Shown here: piece after piece, positions 60,225 through 64,000 of the stretch | Position numbering within the stretch: the first letter of the stretch is position 1 | Layout: each line of letters opens with the position of its first letter | Program-made: the position numbers and the translations under genes | Assembly: GCF_021026375.1 (NCBI RefSeq) | Contig: NZ_JAJNDB010000005.1 | Coordinates: 310,001 to 374,000, forward strand | Direction of reading: 5' to 3' | Source: Actinomycetospora endophytica | GTDB lineage: Bacteria > Actinomycetota > Actinomycetes > Mycobacteriales > Pseudonocardiaceae | Length of the DNA: 64,000 bases | The notes under the pieces: generated by a model | Seen by the model: the letters and a program-made list of their open reading frames with translations, nothing else | Database searches by the model: none | What the model was told of the DNA's origin: nothing

Positions 60225-62086
60225 GCGGCGAGGCCGCCGGGGTGGACCGACGGACGATGCTTCTCGGTGGTGGAGCGGTCGTCGTCAGCGCGGCGGTCTT
60301 CGTCGTCGTCCACCTCCTCACCGCGGGTCTCGGCGAGGTCGGCGTGCTCCTGGCCGCTCTCGGGGCAGCGGTGGCGTTCGGGGTGAGCTGGTACCGCTTC
60401 GAGCGCACCCCGGGCGGCGACCGGCCGACGCCCTACAGCGTGCTGGCCGCGATCACCGCCCACACCGGCGTGACCCCGGACGGCGTCCCCGACCTCGCGC
60501 AGCTCACGGAGACGATCGGTCGCGGTCTGGGGGCACGGAGCTGCCGGCTGACCGTCCACCGCCCCGGGCTGCGCGACCGCGCGCACGCGTGGACGGCGCC
60601 GCAGACCCCCGACGGCCTCCCCGAGGTCGAGGTCCCCATCCGGTACCACGACGACGGGATCGGGTCGCTCGCCGTCGACGACCGGTCCTACGACCGGGCC
60701 CGCGTCGGCCGGGACGGCAACCTCGTCGACGACCTCGCCGCGGGCCTCGGGGCCGTCCTCGCCATCGGCCGGCACAGCATCGACCTGGAACGGCAGCTGC
60801 GGGCCGCGCGGGCGCACGCCGAGCAGATCGCCCAGGGTCGTCGAGCAGCGGTCGCCGAGATGGACCACGAGCGGCGGACGATCGAGAGTGATCTGCACGA
60901 CGGCGTCCAGGGCCACCTGGTCTCGATGCGGCTCGGGCTCGGTCTGGTCGAGCAGCAGATCACGCTCGGCGACCTGCCCCGAGCCCGCGAGCGGCTGCCC
61001 CTTCTGGTCGACTCCCTGGACACGACCGAGAATGCACTGGCGAACGTGTCCGCGGGCGTGTCCACGCTGGTCCTTCGCGACCAGGGCCTCGTCGCCGCCC
61101 TCGAGGCGGACCTGGGCCGCGCGGAACCGGCGATCGACCTGCGATGCCAGGGTGCCGACCGGGCCCGTCGCTACCCCGAGCTCGCGGAACAGACCGTCTA
61201 CTTCTGCTGCCTCGAGGCGGTCAACAACGCCCGGAAGCACGCGGGCGGCGCCGCGATCGTCGTCGAACTCACCGCGGACGACGACGCCCTCCGGTTCGCG
61301 GTCCGCGACCAGGGGCCGGGGTTCGACACGGACGTCCCGCACGCCGGACGGGGGCTGAGCAACCTGACGGCCCGGGCCGCCGGGGCCGGCGGGTCGCTCA
61401 CCATCGACTCGACGCCCAGCTCGGGCACCGTCGTCGAGGGATTCGTGCCGATCGTCCACGGGGTGACCGTCCCCGACGAAGCGGTCGCCCCTCCGGCGGT
61501 CGCGCGGGTCGCGGCCGCCCCTCCCCCGCTCGCGACCGGGCCGCTGGAGCGCCAGGTGCGCGGCATCGCCCAGGCCGCGGCCGCCGCCTGCACGGAGCCG
61601 CCGCCCCCGGAGCTCGAGGACCTGCTCACCGAGTTCGGTCATGACGGCGAGGCCGTGGACGGTCACGCCGCGAACGCGCGCGAGCACGCCCGCGCCGCTC
61701 TCCTGCGGATCGACGAACTCCTCCCGACTCTGCCCGTCGCCCTCGAGCACGGCCTCGTGCTCCGCGAACAGCTGGAGCGTCTGCGGGTGGGCGCGCACGA
61801 GGTCCGCGAGCTCGAACTGCTGGATGCCCTGGAGCGCGGCAGCGTCGTCCTCCCCGGCCAGGACGTCGACACGGTGCGCCGGCTCCTGGGGATCGACGGC
61901 ACGTCGGCCGACGTCCGCCTCGGCCTCTCACCGGAAGTGCCACGCACCCGCATCGACGAGGCCGCCCACGAGCAGTTGACGATCTGGGAGGGCCGCGCCC
62001 AGCACCCGACAGCACACCGTTCGGAACGATGGGCCGCCGAGATCCTCATTCGGACGTGCGAGGACGTGCTGATGTCCGAAGAATGA
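60221..62086 (+). CDS. Intact sensor histidine kinase (HisKA_3/HATPase_c) with C-terminal extension
   Basis: 621 residues. Two membrane helices (about 12-60), a GAF-like region (about 65-200), HisKA_3 helix IESDLHDGVQGHLVSMRLGL with the phospho-acceptor His at about 226, and a HATPase_c domain with N-box CCLEAVNNARKHAG (about 331-344), G1 RDQGPGFDTD and G2 GRGLSNLTARAAGAGG. After it, about 190 residues of helical sequence extend to the end; this tail is unusual for the family and of unknown role. GTG at 60221 overlaps the pseudokinase stop (GTGA). Likely kinase for the LuxR-type regulator at 58075. Confidence 0.87.
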   Translation: MSGEAAGVDRRTMLLGGGAVVVSAAVFVVVHLLTAGLGEVGVLLAALGAAVAFGVSWYRFERTPGGDRPTPYSVLAAITAHTGVTPDGVPDLAQLTETIGRGLGARSCRLTVHRPGLRDRAHAWTAPQTPDGLPEVEVPIRYHDDGIGSLAVDDRSYDRARVGRDGNLVDDLAAGLGAVLAIGRHSIDLERQLRAARAHAEQIAQGRRAAVAEMDHERRTIESDLHDGVQGHLVSMRLGLGLVEQQITLGDLPRARERLPLLVDSLDTTENALANVSAGVSTLVLRDQGLVAALEADLGRAEPAIDLRCQGADRARRYPELAEQTVYFCCLEAVNNARKHAGGAAIVVELTADDDALRFAVRDQGPGFDTDVPHAGRGLSNLTARAAGAGGSLTIDSTPSSGTVVEGFVPIVHGVTVPDEAVAPPAVARVAAAPPPLATGPLERQVRGIAQAAAAACTEPPPPELEDLLTEFGHDGEAVDGHAANAREHARAALLRIDELLPTLPVALEHGLVLREQLERLRVGAHEVRELELLDALERGSVVLPGQDVDTVRRLLGIDGTSADVRLGLSPEVPRTRIDEAAHEQLTIWEGRAQHPTAHRSERWAAEILIRTCEDVLMSEE

Positions 62087-62310
62087 ACCGTCGGAACGGA
62101 TTTCGGCAGATATGTCGCATTCTGCAACCTCGTCGAGAATCGCCCTTACGTTCCCGCCCCGGCGAGATCCCACGAGTGACCCAGAGTGCTCTTTCTTGCC
62201 CGCAACGTATTCCATCTGGGCCAACGACGTTCGATGTCGCAAGATGAGACACGGGACGTCGTCACTCGACGTGGAGACCACCCCGAGATCTGCAGTGAGG
62301 GGCGTCGGCG
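62087..62310. other. Intergenic region before YVTN gene
   Basis: About 220 bp, somewhat AT-richer than the genes around it; probably carries the promoter of the YVTN propeller gene. Nothing else recognised. Confidence 0.4.
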
Positions 62311-63579
62311 ATGGCGCAGATGAGCCAGTTCGGAGCAGCGCGACTTCGACAGGAAATCGAGAGCACCGGAAAGCAACCTCTCGAATCGAACATTTCGCCG
62401 GACGAGGCTGCTGCTCCGCCTCCGACCGAGCGCATCGCGCTCGCGACCGATGGCTCGCCGGGGACCGGGGACGGACCGCGGACCCGTCCGTTGAGGCGCC
62501 GCGGGTTCGTCCTGCTCGCGCTGGCCATGGTCGCGCTGCTCGTCGTGGGCGGGCTCCTGGGCGCCCTCCTGTTCCGGTCCGGCCCATCGACTCCGGCTCC
62601 CGCGGCCGGCCCCACCGCCGGCGTCGGGGCTGCCCCGGTGGCCATCGCGCCGCCTGCGCCCGTCGTCGCGAGCGTGGACACGCCGACGGTGATCGGTACC
62701 TGGAGCGTCGGGAACGGACCGGAGTCGATCGTGGTGACACCGGACGGTCGACGCGCCTTCGTCACGGGTTCCACGGCCGACGTTCTCACCTCGCTCGACC
62801 TCACCACCGGGGCCACGGCGACGTTCCCGGCGCCCGGGCCGCCGCAATACGTGTCACTGACCCCGGACGGCCAGCACGCCTACGTGACGATCGCCCGCGA
62901 CAACCCGCCCATGAACGCCATCGCCGTGTTCGACACGACGCGGAACATGTTCACCGCGCTGATCCCCTCGGACCAGCAGCACCCCTACGCGCTGGCCGTC
63001 GCACCCGACGGTCAACGGGTCTACGTGCCCAACCACGACTCCGGGAACGTGTCGGTCATCGACACCCGGTCGAACGTGATCGTCGCGAACATCCCGGTGG
63101 CGCCGATGCCGCATTGGATCGCCTACACGCCGAGCGGACGACTGATCTACGTCGCCAACCACATGTCCGGGATCGTCACGGTCATCGACACGAAGACCAA
63201 CACCGTGGTGACGACCATTCCCGTCGGCGGGACGCCGCACAGCATCGCCGTCTCGCCCGACGGTCGGCGTGCCATGGTCGCCGATTACGACGGCAACTAC
63301 GTCTCCGTCATCGACACCGCGACGAACCGAGTCGTGGGCACCGTGCCGGTCGGACAGAATCCGCAGGACGTGGCGTTCTCCCGCGACGGCGCCCACACCT
63401 ACGTCGTGAACAACGTCTCGAACGACGTCTCGGTGATCGACAACAGCCGCGACGCCGTCGTCGCCACCGTGCCGGTGGGTACCAGCCCGCGTCAGCTCGC
63501 GGTCTCGACGGACGGCCGTCGGGCCTTCGTGACCAACGGCGAGTCCAACTCCGTCACCGTCCTGAACATCGCCGGCTGA
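62311..63579 (+). CDS. Membrane-anchored YVTN beta-propeller protein
   Basis: 422 residues. A cytoplasmic N-terminus of about 65 residues, one membrane helix (FVLLALAMVALLVVGGLLGA, about 67-88), an Ala/Pro linker, and seven YVTN blades (about 125-422), each with a TPDG/SPDG-type turn. Blades match those of the Hsp70 fusion almost one for one (VYVPNHDSGNVSVIDT versus LYVPNHDSGTVSVINT; MPHWIAYTP versus TPHWAALSP). The extracytoplasmic propeller may bind a ligand or partner. ATG at 62311 with GAGGGG upstream (ATG 62320 possible). Confidence 0.85.
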   Translation: MAQMSQFGAARLRQEIESTGKQPLESNISPDEAAAPPPTERIALATDGSPGTGDGPRTRPLRRRGFVLLALAMVALLVVGGLLGALLFRSGPSTPAPAAGPTAGVGAAPVAIAPPAPVVASVDTPTVIGTWSVGNGPESIVVTPDGRRAFVTGSTADVLTSLDLTTGATATFPAPGPPQYVSLTPDGQHAYVTIARDNPPMNAIAVFDTTRNMFTALIPSDQQHPYALAVAPDGQRVYVPNHDSGNVSVIDTRSNVIVANIPVAPMPHWIAYTPSGRLIYVANHMSGIVTVIDTKTNTVVTTIPVGGTPHSIAVSPDGRRAMVADYDGNYVSVIDTATNRVVGTVPVGQNPQDVAFSRDGAHTYVVNNVSNDVSVIDNSRDAVVATVPVGTSPRQLAVSTDGRRAFVTNGESNSVTVLNIAG

Positions 63580-64000
63580 CCCGGGAGGCTCGGCACGACC
63601 TTCCACCAGCGGCGATGGCGCGTCGATCGAACTCTTAGCGCCCGGCCCACTCATCGCGCTTCGGGCGTGGACGAGATCCGGCCGCCCAGCACGGGGCGGC
63701 CCGCTGGACCTGTGTGTCAGCGGCGGAACAATCCCCGCCACGAGGGGGCCTCCGTTCGCCAGCCCGCAACTGTCGGCGAGGACCACCGGGAACCAAGCAC
63801 GCCGGTCCTGACTTCCCCGAACGGTTCGATCGTCCGGTGGTTTAGCAAGGGGTTCGATCTGGGATACACGGGCGACCCGCAGGCGAGCCGAACTTGAACA
63901 GCTGAGGACCACCGTCACTTCCGACTTGGAGAATCGGAACCGCCTTATTGATAGGGTCTCCGTACGGCGAGAGCGATAACCAGCCGGAGGCGAGTGGTAT
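63580..64000. other. Window-end region, no convincing gene
   Basis: About 420 bp after the YVTN gene. A short open stretch reading RAELEQLRTTVTSDLENRNR (about 63884-63943) looks coding-like, but no start codon precedes it in frame. GGAGG at 63986 followed by GTG at 63994 may begin a gene that runs off the window. Neither is strong enough to call. Confidence 0.4.

Noticed and set aside
63667-63897. 76-residue plus-strand frame near the window end
   Set aside because: GTG start without ribosome site, no domain or coding-like composition.
1-64000. CRISPR arrays, rRNA, tRNA, insertion sequences, phage integrases
   Set aside because: None seen: no regularly spaced direct repeats, no complete tRNA, no transposase or integrase. 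The 13E12-HNH gene lacks flanking repeats.

Overview
The window is very GC-rich apart from one lower-GC block at about 18.9-27.7 kb. It carries dense, tightly overlapping genes, GTG starts, a 13E12/DUF222-HNH repeat-family gene, a class E sortase, a GPR1/FUN34/YaaH transporter and AfsR/SARP regulators. Together these point to a chromosomal segment of a high-GC actinobacterium, most plausibly of the Pseudonocardiales; the genus cannot be settled from this sequence.

Layout. 0-3.8 kb: two divergent MNT-type nucleotidyltransferases, then a leftward pair (collagen-like lipoprotein plus five-helix membrane protein). 3.8-8.4 kb: a leftward four-gene phospho-signalling operon (atypical YegI-like kinase, DUF4407 membrane protein, VWA protein, PP2C phosphatase), related in layout to TerY-P/YegI-K-L triads. 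8.7-13.4 kb: 13E12-HNH gene, AraC regulator divergent from an acyl-CoA-dehydrogenase-like flavoprotein, and an acetate/succinate transporter. 13.7-32.3 kb: surface polysaccharide genes, comprising a processive GT2 synthase with a 55-residue membrane protein, sortase E, an LCP ligase, UDP-glucose dehydrogenase, and a long leftward Wzx/Wzy-type operon (initiating phosphotransferase, glycosyltransferases, acetyltransferase, GDP-mannose dehydratase, flippase, methyltransferases, polymerase, Wzz/tyrosine kinase, SGNH esterase). The middle of that operon is the low-GC block.

32.6-47.6 kb: a decaying and expanding family of one SARP/NTPase regulator. One copy is full length (40188-43355), one has only the N-terminal half (32671-34137) and two are C-terminal remnants (35217-36612 and 46175-46640). 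They are interleaved with two patatin-like proteins, an M50-like membrane protein, a small membrane peptide and a lipoprotein. Four rightward genes here share an upstream direct repeat, TGAAAG-N5-TGAAAG, with an 11-bp period and placed 54-63 bp before the start codon. This is the geometry of a SARP operator and defines a probable local regulon.

47.6-54.0 kb: a LysM protein; a second copy of the 'secreted Ser/Thr/Pro-tailed protein plus five-helix membrane protein' pair; a single-pass membrane protein; and two divergent His/Gly/Pro-rich small proteins lying in a mirrored module with conserved promoter arms and similar long terminator hairpins. 54.0-63.6 kb: an unknown membrane protein; an unusual Hsp70 ATPase-TM-seven-bladed YVTN propeller fusion; a LuxR-type response regulator with three histidine-kinase-like proteins (one intact, two degenerate in complementary ways); and a second TM-YVTN propeller protein closely matching the fused one. 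The last 420 bases hold no convincing gene.
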